Shown here piece after piece: positions 10,233 through 20,461 of a stretch of 22,497 nucleotides of DNA. The DNA lies in assembly GCA_008931825.1 (NCBI GenBank), contig QXVZ01008923.1, positions 25,375 to 47,871 of the forward strand, written 5' to 3'. Position 1 is the stretch's first letter, and the number at the start of each line of letters is the position of its first letter. The DNA comes from Phallusia fumigata (lineage: Eukaryota; Chordata; Ascidiacea; Phlebobranchia; Ascidiidae). Under the pieces are notes generated by a model. That model had not been told where the DNA came from and did no database searches. It was given only the letters and a program-made list of their open reading frames with translations. The translations under genes were made by a program, and so were the position numbers.

Positions 10233-13200
10233 ATGAACGCGTCCAACTCGCTCCAGGACGCAAACACTTCCCCCCCAGCCGCCACGTCGGTTTCCATGAC
10301 GACCAACGAAATTCCGGGTTCGTGCAGTGCCGCGTTGAAGTCGCAGAGTTCAAAGTCCGAAGAATGCAGCTCGCCGTTGTTGCGCCAAAATCCCACGCCG
10401 GCGCTAATCAAAAAGGTATATTGTTGGTTTTATGAATCATTTTACATTTAATGTTGTATGGTTTTACAGCATTTCACGATTTAATCTGATTCCACTTTAT
10501 TTTCGGGGGTTTTTGGGGAGATTTAAAGGTTTCAAACAGCCCCTGTGCAATTCCACAACAGCTATGCGCCAGTAGCTTTTATACGTCATACATGGCGAAG
10601 TTATCACAACGCTGAGCATCGATTTTGTTGTTTGCAGGTCGACAACAAATTAACAGACGCTCAAAAATTTGGACACCTACCGAGGCGAAAACCCGTCGAA
10701 ATTAAATTTTCCAATCTAAGCTACTCGGTACGGGAAGGGTCGATATTCAAAAACAAGGGTGAGTAAACCAGGGAAGGTTGTCTGCTTCATCTAAAAAGCA
10801 ATTAGTATCGATCTTCATAACCTGTTTTTATTTCAAGATTTGTGAATGTTGTGCAATATCAAAAACCAATCTCAATGTTTACTCCCTAAGTCTTGTAATT
10901 TCCCACACACCAGCGGCGTGCTAATACATTTCGAGGAAGGCTTTGCGGTGCGCGAAGCTAGGTTACTGTAGGGCACTGACACAAGGTAACCTCCAGCAAG
11001 CGCCGCAAGGAAGTGCATTGAAATTGATTGCTCCGGGTGTATTGTTTTAAATGTTGTCATTGGTTCTACTGCACTTATTACTTTGTGGTCAACACACACC
11101 TACACAAAAGTAAGAATGATTGTTGACAAATTATGAAGAACAAAATATGACGTTTCTGCCATTGTCAGCTACGAAGAGTTGTTTAATAAATGATCGGTGA
11201 AAAGAAATTGAAAGCTATTCGCAGACGCTCATAAAAAATTGATTGCGCGCCTTTACGTCAGTCACCAAGTCGGTTTTGACTGGGTGACGTTCTCTTTAAC
11301 CGCGAACAAGAGGTTACTTTCGTTCATTGAACGCTAGTTACCCGAAAATCGATTGCCGCTTTTGGCTGCAGCTGCCAGTGACGACACGTCTGTGATGACA
11401 CGACTTTTGATTTCTTGTCTTATGAACCTTCCTTACAAGTTATTTGTCATGTCAACAAACTAATAAGATCAACACTCACAGGTTACAAATGCATCCTAAA
11501 GTGCCTAAAGGGACAATTTTCATCCTGTCAGCTTGTCGCGATATTGGGACCTTCTGGTGCTGGAAAGAGTTCGCTCATGAACTTGCTTGCCGGCTATAGG
11601 TAAGCGGATCGTGTGATTGTTCAAAATGGCAATACACACAACATACTGAGGCTAAAAATACGAATATGAGAAAATTTTGTATCCTGGTATCAAATATATC
11701 ATGAAGTTTGAAACTCGTGACGTGGTTGCGTCAAACGTATCTCGATTGAATGCGGCTTTGCTGAATAGAACTAAAAGTTGGAAATGATTTGTGATCATGA
11801 CTTAATCAATCATTATCAAATGGCAACTAGAAAAAAACTACCAAAAACATAACATTGGCACATTACAAAATTTCAGCCCACGTACTATAAACACAAATCT
11901 GATTAAAACTTTTAGGGTGTATACTATATACTGATATAATCTAATTGCTTGGATAATATAGCAAAGCGCTTTTGACNGTTGCGTCAAACGTATCTCGATT
12001 GAATGCGACTTTGCTGAATGGAACTAAAAATTGGGAACGATTTGTGATCATGACTTGGCAACTAGAAAAAAACTACCAAAAACATAACATTGGCACATCA
12101 CAAAATTTCAGCCCACGTACTATAAACACAAATCTGATTAAAACTTTCAGGTGTATGCTCTATACTGATATAATCTAATTGCTTGGATAATATAGCAAAG
12201 CGCTTTTGACCTTCATTTGAAGCAGTATATTACCCCAACACTAATCAAGTATAGTTTAATGTTTTGGTCTATTTATAAATTTGCGTTAATGATCAATCAT
12301 CTGCAAATTTATCGTAACAGATTGTTATCCAGCTAATTAAAACGATAACAAATCATAATTATTTAAAAAGCCCTACACAATGTCCCGTCATGTAGAGAAC
12401 GCGGAATGAAGGGTGAGATTTTGATAAATGGAAGAGCACGAGATTCTCGGTCTTTTCGAAAGCAGTCATGCTACATTATGCAGGATGATCGTCTTCTTCC
12501 GCATCTCACAGTTATGGAATCAATGATGGTGAGTGGAGTGATATACAGCTTTCTGGTTTGTGTTGCGAGCGATGGCAAAAAAACTACCACTTGAAAAATT
12601 TTCAATCTTGTTGGGTTAATAACAAAATGTCTATTTTTGATTGAATGACTGTATATGCTAAATCGCTGATTAGGCATGAGTTGCTTTTCAGGTAAGGCCC
12701 ATTTTCTTGTCTGTTTGGGGCCCTTGTAACGCATGTACCGCATGTATCCCATATGCCGCATGTACCCGTATAGCGCATGTACACATATACTGTATGTAGC
12801 GCATGTACCCGTATAGCGCATGTACCCGTATACCGCATGTAGCGCATGTACCCATACACAGCATATATACGGGTACATATGGGTTCATGCGCTATACGGG
12901 TACATGCGCTATACATGCAGTATACTGGTACATGCGGTATATGGTACATGTGCTATACGGATACATGCGCTACATGCGGTATATGGGATACATGCGGTAC
13001 ATGCGATACTTTATGTTTTAAAGGGCCCCGTCTGTTTCGTGTTAAGGTTAACTTACGACCACAACGCCACCTTGCGTTCAACTGTAAAATATTAGTTAAA
13101 ATTGTTTTTCGACAATTCCAAATGCCAAAGTCCAACATATGCACGTGGTATTACGAAGCGTTGGGTAAAAAATTCACTGGTAACCTCTCTACCGTCGTAG

Positions 13201-16200
13201 GTGTCAGCCAATCTTAAACTGGAACGAAAGACCAGTGGTGAGCGGAAACAGGAAATTGTGTCTGAGATTCTTAGCACTCTGGGCCTGATGCCGTGCAGAA
13301 AAACCCGGACTTCGGACCTTTCTGGTGGACAGCGAAAACGGTTGGCGATCGCCCTGGAACTAGTGAACAACCCACCGGTCATGTTTTTTGATGAGCCAAC
13401 GAGGTACGTCACGCGAGTAATCCAGTTTCAACAAAACTGCAAAGTAGTTGGTGTTAAAGTTCGTTATTTTTTGGTTGTCTAATTTTTAAACTATTTATCT
13501 TTTAAATGGTCTAAACTTGTAACAATTGCGCTTTTACGTTTTGTAAAGCCGAAAGGATTTAGATTTTGCGAATCACAGGTAATAAAGTTCGCGTGTTGAT
13601 TTTAGTGGCCTCGACAGCGTGTCAAGTTTTCAAGTTCTTTCCCTTCTAAAGTCACTTGCGATGGGAGGAAGAACTGTCATATGTACCATCCACCAACCAT
13701 CAGCGAAACTATTTGAAATGTTTGACATGGTATGGCACTTAGATGTTGTCGCTTTGCAGTACTTTATAAACATGCTAACAGCATCGTTCACGTTTTGTGA
13801 AATCGTCTAAAGTTGGCTAGAATACCTGAATATTTTTGAAATCGTAAAAAACTTTACCATGTTTGACAACACAATTACATTGTAAAATTCGAACTCCTGG
13901 GACATTTTTGTTTTCCAACTTTATTTTTTTTGTTTTCAGCTTTACATACTTGGAAGTGGGCAATGTTTATACCACGGAAATGTGCAAGGTCTTCTGCCAT
14001 TTCTCAGAGACAACGGATTGAGTTGTCCGCAATACCACAACCCTGCTGATTACAGTAAGCAAGAAATCAGTTATAGTTTACAAAAATAATTTACAGACGA
14101 AAAATTACGGTTTACTGAGTATACGCTGATGTGGGAAAGATGTTTTGGACCAAGCTATATATATGACACTACCTAAACTTACTGTGGTTGTTTGTTATGT
14201 TACAGTCATTGAAGTTGCCTCTGGCGAATACGGCGAAGTCAATCCGACCCTGGTGAAAGCTGTAGATGCCGGAAAATGTGAACACTACTCTGACACGTTT
14301 CAAGTAAAACGTCTAAATGCTGTTTGTTTATTTTATTTTATCCTCGGTGGGTGCAACAACGCCTGAATGTGTTATGCTTATAATGGGTCCACCGTCGAGC
14401 TTCCTGTCTTGTCCACTGCAGAAAGGTTTACAACTCGCGCTAACAACATGACTTTCTCGGCGACTTTTTACTAGAGTTTTAGTTCTACTTCACTAAAGCT
14501 TTAAAGCCTTTAAGTTATAAACTATTGCAAGAATAATTAGAAAGTTTTGTACACAGAAAGCCAACAACAGTCAGGTTGTAAGTTCGTCGTCGTCAAAGGA
14601 TGAGGAAATTTGGACAAAAAACACCAATGACAGCATCGTGATGCAAGTAATTGACAAGGCTTCCAACCAAGTTACCATTAAAAATGTGAGTTACCATAAA
14701 ATTATCATGAGAAGATGTGCAAGTATACGGAATTTTGTCAGTACAAAACAAATGAAAAGAACTTGGTATAAAACGCAGCGTAATGACGTGGCTAACACAC
14801 AGTTATAACCGTAAATTCAAGCTATTTGACAATACGCTACACTAAATTAAAAAACTATTTTATAAATTTGCAAATATCTTTCCTAAAACATTAAATGACT
14901 CAAGTTAAGAAACTGGACCAACACGATAATAAACAAAAAAACATGACCACATTGAGTATTTCGATTCAGCACGGCACTACAAAGTGAAAAATTTCCTTGG
15001 GGAAAATGTTTTGTAGAGCGCTTAATCACTCGATTACAACTGCAGGTCCGAGTCGGGTGAAAAAGGAAAAACAATTTTAAAGAAACCAAAAGAGTTGCAA
15101 CCACTTTGAAATGAACGTTAACTACTTTTCACAGATCGAGACGGAATTGGAGGCGACGGCATGTCAGACTTTCAACACAAGCTGCCTCACTCAGTTTGCA
15201 ATCCTCTTCAAAAGAACTTTTATCTCCATCGTTCGGGACCAAGTAATGGTTTTGTTATGTCTAGTTACATTTTTTAATTGTAAATGAGAACGATGTTACG
15301 TCTTATATTAGCCCAATCCTTAGGCTTGTTGCATTGATTATACATGTGACGTAAATTCATTATTTTTTTACTTTTGATGTTTGCCTATGAATATTTACTG
15401 GGCATAACATTTCACTTTAAATACATGTACATTCTGGATCGTGAATTACGGGACCTATAAGCAAATTTTAGGAAACCATTTCTCGCTGTTAGGTGCACTT
15501 ATACCGTTTAAACTTGTCAATTGTTGCTTGGCTATTTACTCTTATTTTTGCTCTCTAAGTTCGTCAATATTTGACCGGTATTAAATGTTTTAGATGCTCA
15601 CGCACATCCGTTTTCTAAGTCACGTGATTATTGGTGTCTTGATTGGTCTCTTGTACCTCGACATTGGTGACAACGCGGAGAAAGTTTTAAATAATTCAGG
15701 ATTCCTTTTCTTTTCCGTGCTTTTCGTCATGTTTGCCTCCCTTATGCCAACTGTACTCACATGTAAGTGCTGTTCTGTGGTAACTGACAGTAATAAAAAC
15801 TCCTTTTACATTTAGTCAGGAGACTGTTTGTATTTATTTTGTTCTCCTATACTTTCAACATTCCAACGTTTTTTTTACTTAATATTATTACAAAATCTAA
15901 CTGCTGTTGTTTTTATAGTCCCTATGGAGATGACTGTGTTTATGAGAGAACACATGAATTACTGGTACTCTTTGAAAGCTTATTACATAGCCAAGACTCT
16001 TGCCGACATTCCCTTCCAGGTAATATATTTATATTTGTATCGAGTTCGTCAAACATCCAGTAAACACATTTAATCGTTTTTGTTAGAAACAGAAGAGCTT
16101 TAAACCCATTGTTCAACAGGCGATTAAGAACCACTTTGAACAAATACAGCAAAATTGATTTTAGATTTTATTACATTTACACTCCCTAACAGCCAACACG

Positions 16201-16801
16201 TTTTGTCGCATTGACTGTTTATTGAATACTCCACCCAAATCAATTACTATTGGTTTTTAAGGTAATATTTCCCACTTTTTACTGCACCATCGTATACTTT
16301 ATGACGTCGCAACCCTATGACGTCGAACGGTTCTTCTTGTTTTTGGCACTCTTTGTGATGACCTCAGTGGTGGCACAGTCACTTGGCCTTCTGATTGGGG
16401 CCGCGTCAACATCATTGCAGGTACGGGATAGTTCTTATAAGCTTGAGCTGACTATCCATATCAAAAATCAAATCGTCTAAATGTCACTTCTTCCCGACTA
16501 TTTTTTTGCAACAACCAAGGGTTTGGTGTTGTGTCTCTAAAACCTCTGAACTATTTCATTACAGGTCGCTACGTTTGTTGGTCCGATCACAGCCATTCCC
16601 GTTCTTTTGTTTTCTGGATTTTTCGTTCGCTTCGAGACAATTCCGTGGTATCTGAAATGGCTAAGCTACAGCTCCTACGTGCGGTATGGATTTGAGGGAA
16701 TCCTCATCTCAATCTATGGACTAAATCGTACCGAACTACAATGTAACAACGACAAAGGTACAATCGATTTGCAGGAATTGTTGGTTTCAAATAAGGAATA
16801 A
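10233..16801 (+). CDS. ABCG1/ABCG4-like ATP-binding cassette half-transporter
   Basis: There are fourteen exons: 10233-10415, 10638-10758, 11482-11599, 12396-12528, 13201-13403, 13606-13729, 13940-14054, 14206-14303, 14557-14685, 15135-15242, 15594-15762, 15919-16019, 16262-16420 and 16565-16801. All phases are compatible and join to 666 codons including TAA (665 aa; vertebrate ABCG1 is about 670). The ATG at 10233 is the first in frame after a TGA at 10149. ABCG1/4 proteins dimerise and export sterols and phospholipids from plasma or endosomal membranes. An N-terminal domain reads [17 protein letters not shown], as in ABCG1. Then come Walker [10 protein letters not shown] (124-132), the Q-loop in YIMQDD (167-172), signature LSGGQ (225-229), Walker B VMFFDEP (245-251), D-loop SGLD (253-256) and H-loop His282. 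Membrane helices begin near residue 450. The chain ends soon after helix 5, so the expected helix 6 is missing. Poly(A) signals follow. Confidence 0.93.
11725..12210. repeat. Imperfect ~250-bp tandem duplication in an ABCG intron
   Basis: Unit 1 (11725-11976) and unit 2 (11978-12210) both begin GTTGCGTCAAACGTATCTCG and both end GGATAATATAGCAAAGCGCTTTTGAC. They differ by scattered substitutions and by about 19 bases present only in unit 1 near 11805-11825. An undetermined base (N, 11977) sits exactly at the junction. The units lie wholly within the intron between 11599 and 12396 and have no coding potential. They could be a real tandem duplication or two haplotypes joined during assembly. Confidence 0.85.
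12717..13029. mobile_element. Fold-back MITE with palindromic minisatellite core, 313 bp, 8-bp target duplication
   Basis: The element begins GGGGCCCTT (12717) and ends AAGGGCCCC (13029). It is flanked by perfect 8-bp direct repeats GTCTGTTT at 12709-12716 and 13030-13037. The interior is made of degenerate copies of a ~15-base unit close to CGCATGTACCCGTATA. These run in one orientation in the left half and inverted in the right half, so the whole element can fold back on itself around about 12870. Long open frames in it on both strands are only repeat translations rich in MYPYTA-like strings. The 8-bp duplication fits hAT, P or Merlin-type transposition; the superfamily is not settled. It lies in the ABCG intron between 12528 and 13201. 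Confidence 0.85.
15135..16801 (+). other. Membrane-domain exons of the ABCG gene
   Basis: Five exons encode the membrane part. 15135-15242 encodes the connecting helix, with [17 protein letters not shown]. 15594-15762 encodes helices 1 and 2 (about residues 452-468 and 479-500). 15919-16019 has [21 protein letters not shown]. 16262-16420 encodes helices 3 and 4. 16565-16801 encodes helix 5 (about 588-610) and the start of the external loop with SYVRYGFEG. In ABCG1 the external loop continues to helix 6 and a short basic tail. Here [10 protein letters not shown], which matches the residues just before helix 6, is followed directly by TAA. Confidence 0.88.
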
Positions 16802-17186
16802 GTTGTTTAACCTTCGACTATTCTGGAAAAAAGATTATTGTTAATAGGTCATAAAAATAAATAAATGCTCATTATACCGACTGTGGACAACTGCAATTGA
16901 CAACGCCCAACANGCAAAAGCAACTACACCAGTAGCCAACGACCAGCACCATTTGAAGAATAAATTTCAGAACAAAATAAAACATAAACGAAAACATTCA
17001 AAAAATTGCATGCTTGATCCTGCCTGCTAAATAAACACGATAACAATGCATAAAAAACATGATTGACATTGTATACAAAAATAAAGTAATTGCCTGATGA
17101 TGACAACAGCTTCTGTCAAAAAGGAAACATTGTTTCAGACAGTAAGTGCTTTACAAAATAAGGATACAGCGCTATATCCACAAACA
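16802..17186. other. Tail-to-tail spacer between ABCG and the minus-strand TNF-like gene
   Basis: Only 385 bases separate the two stop codons, so the 3' UTRs may abut or overlap. The stretch is AT-rich and holds several plus-strand poly(A) hexamers and an undetermined base at 16913. I found no frame coding for the missing ABCG helix 6. No AATAAA is seen for the minus-strand gene within it. Confidence 0.6.
16856..16865 (+). terminator. Overlapping poly(A) signals of the ABCG gene
   Basis: Two overlapping AATAAA hexamers (16856-16861 and 16860-16865) lie 55-64 bases after the ABCG stop codon, a normal distance for 3' end formation. Further AATAAA copies occur at about 16962-17085. Their presence supports reading the TAA at 16799 as the true end of the gene and not an internal stop before another exon. 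Confidence 0.6.
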
Positions 17187-19923
17187 TTACACCATAAACA
17201 TGCCAAAGTATGTCTCTGTTAACAAAGATCCAATATCAACATAGAGTGGTTTCGAATAGTGCACACTAATTTTGCTTCCTTCCTCAAGTATATATGCTCC
17301 CTGTGAGTGCAATGTGTGAAACCCAATCAAATCGTTGTCTTCTCGTCGTCTTCTCACATACACAGTGACGTCACATCGCAAGGTTTCACGCGACTTTAGT
17401 AAATTTTGAGTATGTTTGGTGGAGTGATTAAAATTTTTTTTAATTTCATGGCCAAGTGTGCACCTTTGAAAAACAATTGATCAACAAGAGCATAAAAAAC
17501 TTTGACCTGTTCCTACACTTAACATGAAAATATATCAACTGAAACGTTATTTTACATGCATTTTGGGCATAAATAGGGACTATAAAAGGTCCTCAATGAG
17601 TGGGTCACCTTTTCTAAAACCTTATTGTTGTCAGTAATATAACGAATCTTACATTGTTTTGTTCCCCTTTCTTAAATTTGACACAAATGTTGTGTGCACA
17701 TATATGATGTAAGTTCCGCCCAAAGGAGCAACCAAATTTCCGTTCTTGCTATCAAACATATTTGGATAGGTTTCCAAAATCCTTTCGGCACCATGATGCC
17801 ATTGCCAATTGCCCATGTGTCCACTATCTATTAAATTTGTTACAAGGTAAACCACAAAATCGATCATTGGCACAAATATATTATTTTTTGGGTAAAACTA
17901 CTGGTGTGACTTTTTATTATGGCATTAGAAGTACACTGTCACAAACCGAACGACTGCCTAGCAGCCCGCGAGAACGTCAGCAACCGCTGTAAAACATGTC
18001 CATCACCGCCTACGCATTGGGACAAATATAACTATATGGAACTGACATATATTGACAGTGAAGCAGCAGGATTAATAATGAAAACGATTGAATAAAGTTG
18101 TTGTGGTGTTGTCTTCTAAATCGCGATCTAGCAAACGTATTAGGTTGCAGCTGCGCAATTACAGTTTAAATTAGCAAACAAATGCCCACCTGGCAGCCCC
18201 GAATTAAAGCCCGTTTATAAGTGAAGTCGCAGTCTACCACCAACTGCTGAGCGCATTTGGGATGTACGTGTAATTGCTTGGCGGATCAGGTTGAAATTTT
18301 AGATAACCAATAAAGAACACCACATATACATTATTTTAGTTCATTATGTTAGAATTACTAAACTAAACTTACTGTTCTGAACTGAAATGCATGTGAACAA
18401 AAAATACATGTTTGGGGTAAACCGGTGAAAAGTTGGTAAATCCAACCAACTGTCACTAATTAATTTTTAATACTTTCCATTGTGCCAACTATCAAAATTC
18501 GAAACTTTTAGGTGACTTACTTTGTTCAATGTTGCTGTAAAATTTAAAGGTTTGGGGGCATGTGGATTAACCGATTGGTCAATTAGGATCACAAGATATG
18601 GTGCACAACTTCAGTTACCTATCAAATATGTGTCCAAATTTAAGAAAAATTGACAAAATTAGAAAAAACAATTGAAAACAATATGTGTCCCTTCCACCCA
18701 AAGAACATTGTATTTCCAGAAGGGTGTTCGAAATGCTATTGCACTTCCATAACCAAATGTCTATTTTTTCCAAGCTGGTGAAATACTACAAATTGTACCA
18801 AATTGCCCTTACCAAACACAAAAATGTGCTACAATTACAGTTGAACAGGCAGATTGATGGTAGACCTATTTTTAGCATTACTTGTTTTAGGCATGCTTTA
18901 AATAGGAACACAACAAACCCAAAACACACACCGCCAGCAAAAGTGAACATTATAAATGCAATAATAAAATACCATATTGTTTGGGTTGACCGGCTGCATA
19001 AACATGTGCAAGTGGCAAGTTTGGAGTCAAGATGTTCATCTTAAGATTTTCCAAGTTTGCAATGGCTGCATATGAGTTGTTCAAACTCTTGTGCACTAAT
19101 AAAATATCAGATATTTGTTAAATTAAGTCTAAAATTTATAAAAAAAGGTGCATTACATTCGATCTTCACTTTTTCACTTTCACTTGAAAGTTGTTTTCCA
19201 ACAATCTGAAAAGTATTTATACACCAAGTAATAAATTACTTGATTTTTTTTTCAGTCATTCTGGTCTTTTTCATAGTGTTATTTAAGTTTATTTGTAAGT
19301 CATGCATAAAATTACATATAAAACAAAAGTATTGCACACATTCTTGTACCTCTTCAATTGTCTTATCATCAAACCGTTTGCGTTTATGTGCTTTTGGTAT
19401 CTCACAAACAATCCTGTAACAAAAACATTTTGCAAATTTTGTAAATCATTGTGAAGCAATTTTGTAACTAAATTATGTTTTTGTGATTTGCATGTGTGTA
19501 TTTGACTCATTTGATACATAATGTTTATTAAAAAAACAAAACAAAACTGAAATGAGTTGAACTTTGCAACTAAAAAACTGTTTAAGACAAACAATGATAC
19601 ATAGAATTGAACATTGTGTAAGGTATTTGATTTAATTGTCATGAATAATGACAGTCAGTCTACCCATTAGTTGGCTGAGCTTTTTGCAACTTAAAATTTG
19701 CAAAATAATTTGCCTACCTGTCAGAACAGTTTTCACATCCAGTTGAATTTACAAGGATGCAGCAATTAATGCAAGTGGTTATTAAGTTAGCTGCTTGCAA
19801 CGCGTTCTGCATATCCCTAGACCACTGTATGCTGTAGTTTACCATGTAGCCAAGCGGCGGCACAAACAACAAAGATGCTAAAAGAAAGACTTGAAGAAAT
19901 GTTTTCAGACTTGCAAGCGCCAT
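17187..19923 (-). CDS. TNF-superfamily-like type II membrane ligand (gene A, complete, 297 aa)
   Basis: The minus-strand exons in order are 19923-19718, 19413-19350, 19205-19157, 19095-18973, 17827-17653 and 17463-17187. The phases 2,0,1,1,2 are all compatible, and the 894 bases close as 297 aa plus TAA. The ATG follows an in-frame TGA. A few residues precede one membrane helix (about 8-28, with LLFVPPL), giving a type II topology. A Cys-rich segment (TTCINCC, CENC) and a stalk with KRKR (79-82, furin-type) follow. The TNF homology domain runs from about 135 to 297: LAHVYAAGQP (strand A), NWQW, the family signature region LVAPLGGTYIIYVHTTF (179-195, one position off the PROSITE-style pattern), and a C-terminus GSKISVHYS then TYFGMFMV, like the YFG end strand of TNF ligands. 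Cys207 and Cys236 may pair. TNF ligands act as trimers on TNF receptors in immunity, death or development. The subfamily cannot be assigned. Confidence 0.82.
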
Positions 19924-20071
19924 TCCTGTGTCTGGACAGTTGATTTGGTGCCTAACAAGTCAATAACTGCTTAAATTTTTATTTTCAATCAATCCTTCAT
20001 CAACGCCGCCAGCAAAATCGCAAGAGGAACTACAAACCTCAAATTCAAAACTACAAAAGCTACGGAAGACC

Positions 20072-20106
20072 GGAAAACCCCTATTTGATGAAAACCCCTA
20101 TTTGAA
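20072..20106. promoter_or_regulatory. Direct 17-bp repeat with kappa-B-like site
   Basis: The unit GAAAACCCCTATTTGAT occurs at 20073-20089 and again, with the last base changed, at 20090-20106. GGAAAACCCC at 20072-20081 reads GGGGTTTTCC on the other strand, which fits the kappa-B consensus GGGRNWYYCC. The second unit is one base off (TGAAAACCCC). NF-kappa-B control of TNF ligands is well known in other animals; use here is not shown. Confidence 0.4.
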
Positions 20107-20447
20107 ACTAAAGTTTTGGGGGTGTGGCAGGGGCAGCGATTTCTGTTCCTCTTTCTGGAGTGGTGAAACGGTGTTAGCCATGTGTGAAGAATTTCTAGGG
20201 TATAAATCCCAAAGTAAGTGTTGGAATCTAAACTACACGTTTTATTCGATAAAGGGACTCAGAAATATTTTTCATGACGGACAAAAACACGCATCCTTTT
20301 GCCAGTGCTGCCATCCTTCAAAAATAAAAAATATCTTGGAGTACTAAGTTTTTGCATATTGTGCATTTCTATCCGTCGGCCAATAACAAAATTTAAAACG
20401 TCTCAAAAAGCCTTTCAATGAACCCTCGTTGCTTTGTGCCGCCGCGG

Positions 20448-20461
20448 GTTGCCAAAGCAAC
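20448..20461. promoter_or_regulatory. RFX X-box motif
   Basis: GTTGCCAAAGCAAC fits the RFX consensus GTNRCC-N(0-3)-RGYAAC with a two-base spacer. RFX proteins act at ciliary genes and, in vertebrates, at MHC class II promoters. Its 3' half-site also takes part in a perfect 10-bp inverted repeat with 20427-20436. It lies about 335 bases from the plus-strand ATG and about 525 from the minus-strand ATG. Confidence 0.45.

Larger units (their letters stand above)
11482..13729 (+). other. Nucleotide-binding-domain exons of the ABCG gene
   Basis: Four exons carry the complete ATPase core. 11482-11599 has Walker A, 12396-12528 has the Q-loop, 13201-13403 has the signature and Walker B, and 13606-13729 has the D- and H-loops. 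Every catalytic element is intact: Lys130 in Walker A, Gln170, the LSGGQ signature, Glu250 after Walker B and His282. The order NBD then TMD is the reverse arrangement typical of subfamily G. The codon split between 13403 and 13606 (AG/T) restores the Ser of SGLD. Confidence 0.92.

Noticed and set aside
12471-13217. Several overlapping open frames of 60-135 codons on both strands rich in MYPYTA, YMRYMG and HALYGY strings
   Set aside because: They are translations of the inverted ~15-bp repeat units inside the 313-bp fold-back element and fall in an ABCG intron; the same pattern in both strands is a repeat effect.
17762-17992. Plus-strand frame considered as the missing ABCG helix-6 exon
   Set aside because: It is not hydrophobic enough, lacks the expected LRxxAY-type tail, and is antisense to the TNF-domain exon of gene A.
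18685-19044. 119-codon plus-strand open frame
   Set aside because: It lies antisense to exon 4 and the adjoining intron of TNF-like gene A, where the minus-strand frame carries the conserved AHVYAAGQP region; this one has no motif.
20102-20347. 81-codon open frame with many cysteines between the TNF-like genes
   Set aside because: It begins at TTG, not ATG, has no recognisable domain, and lies in the likely promoter region; a chance frame is more likely.
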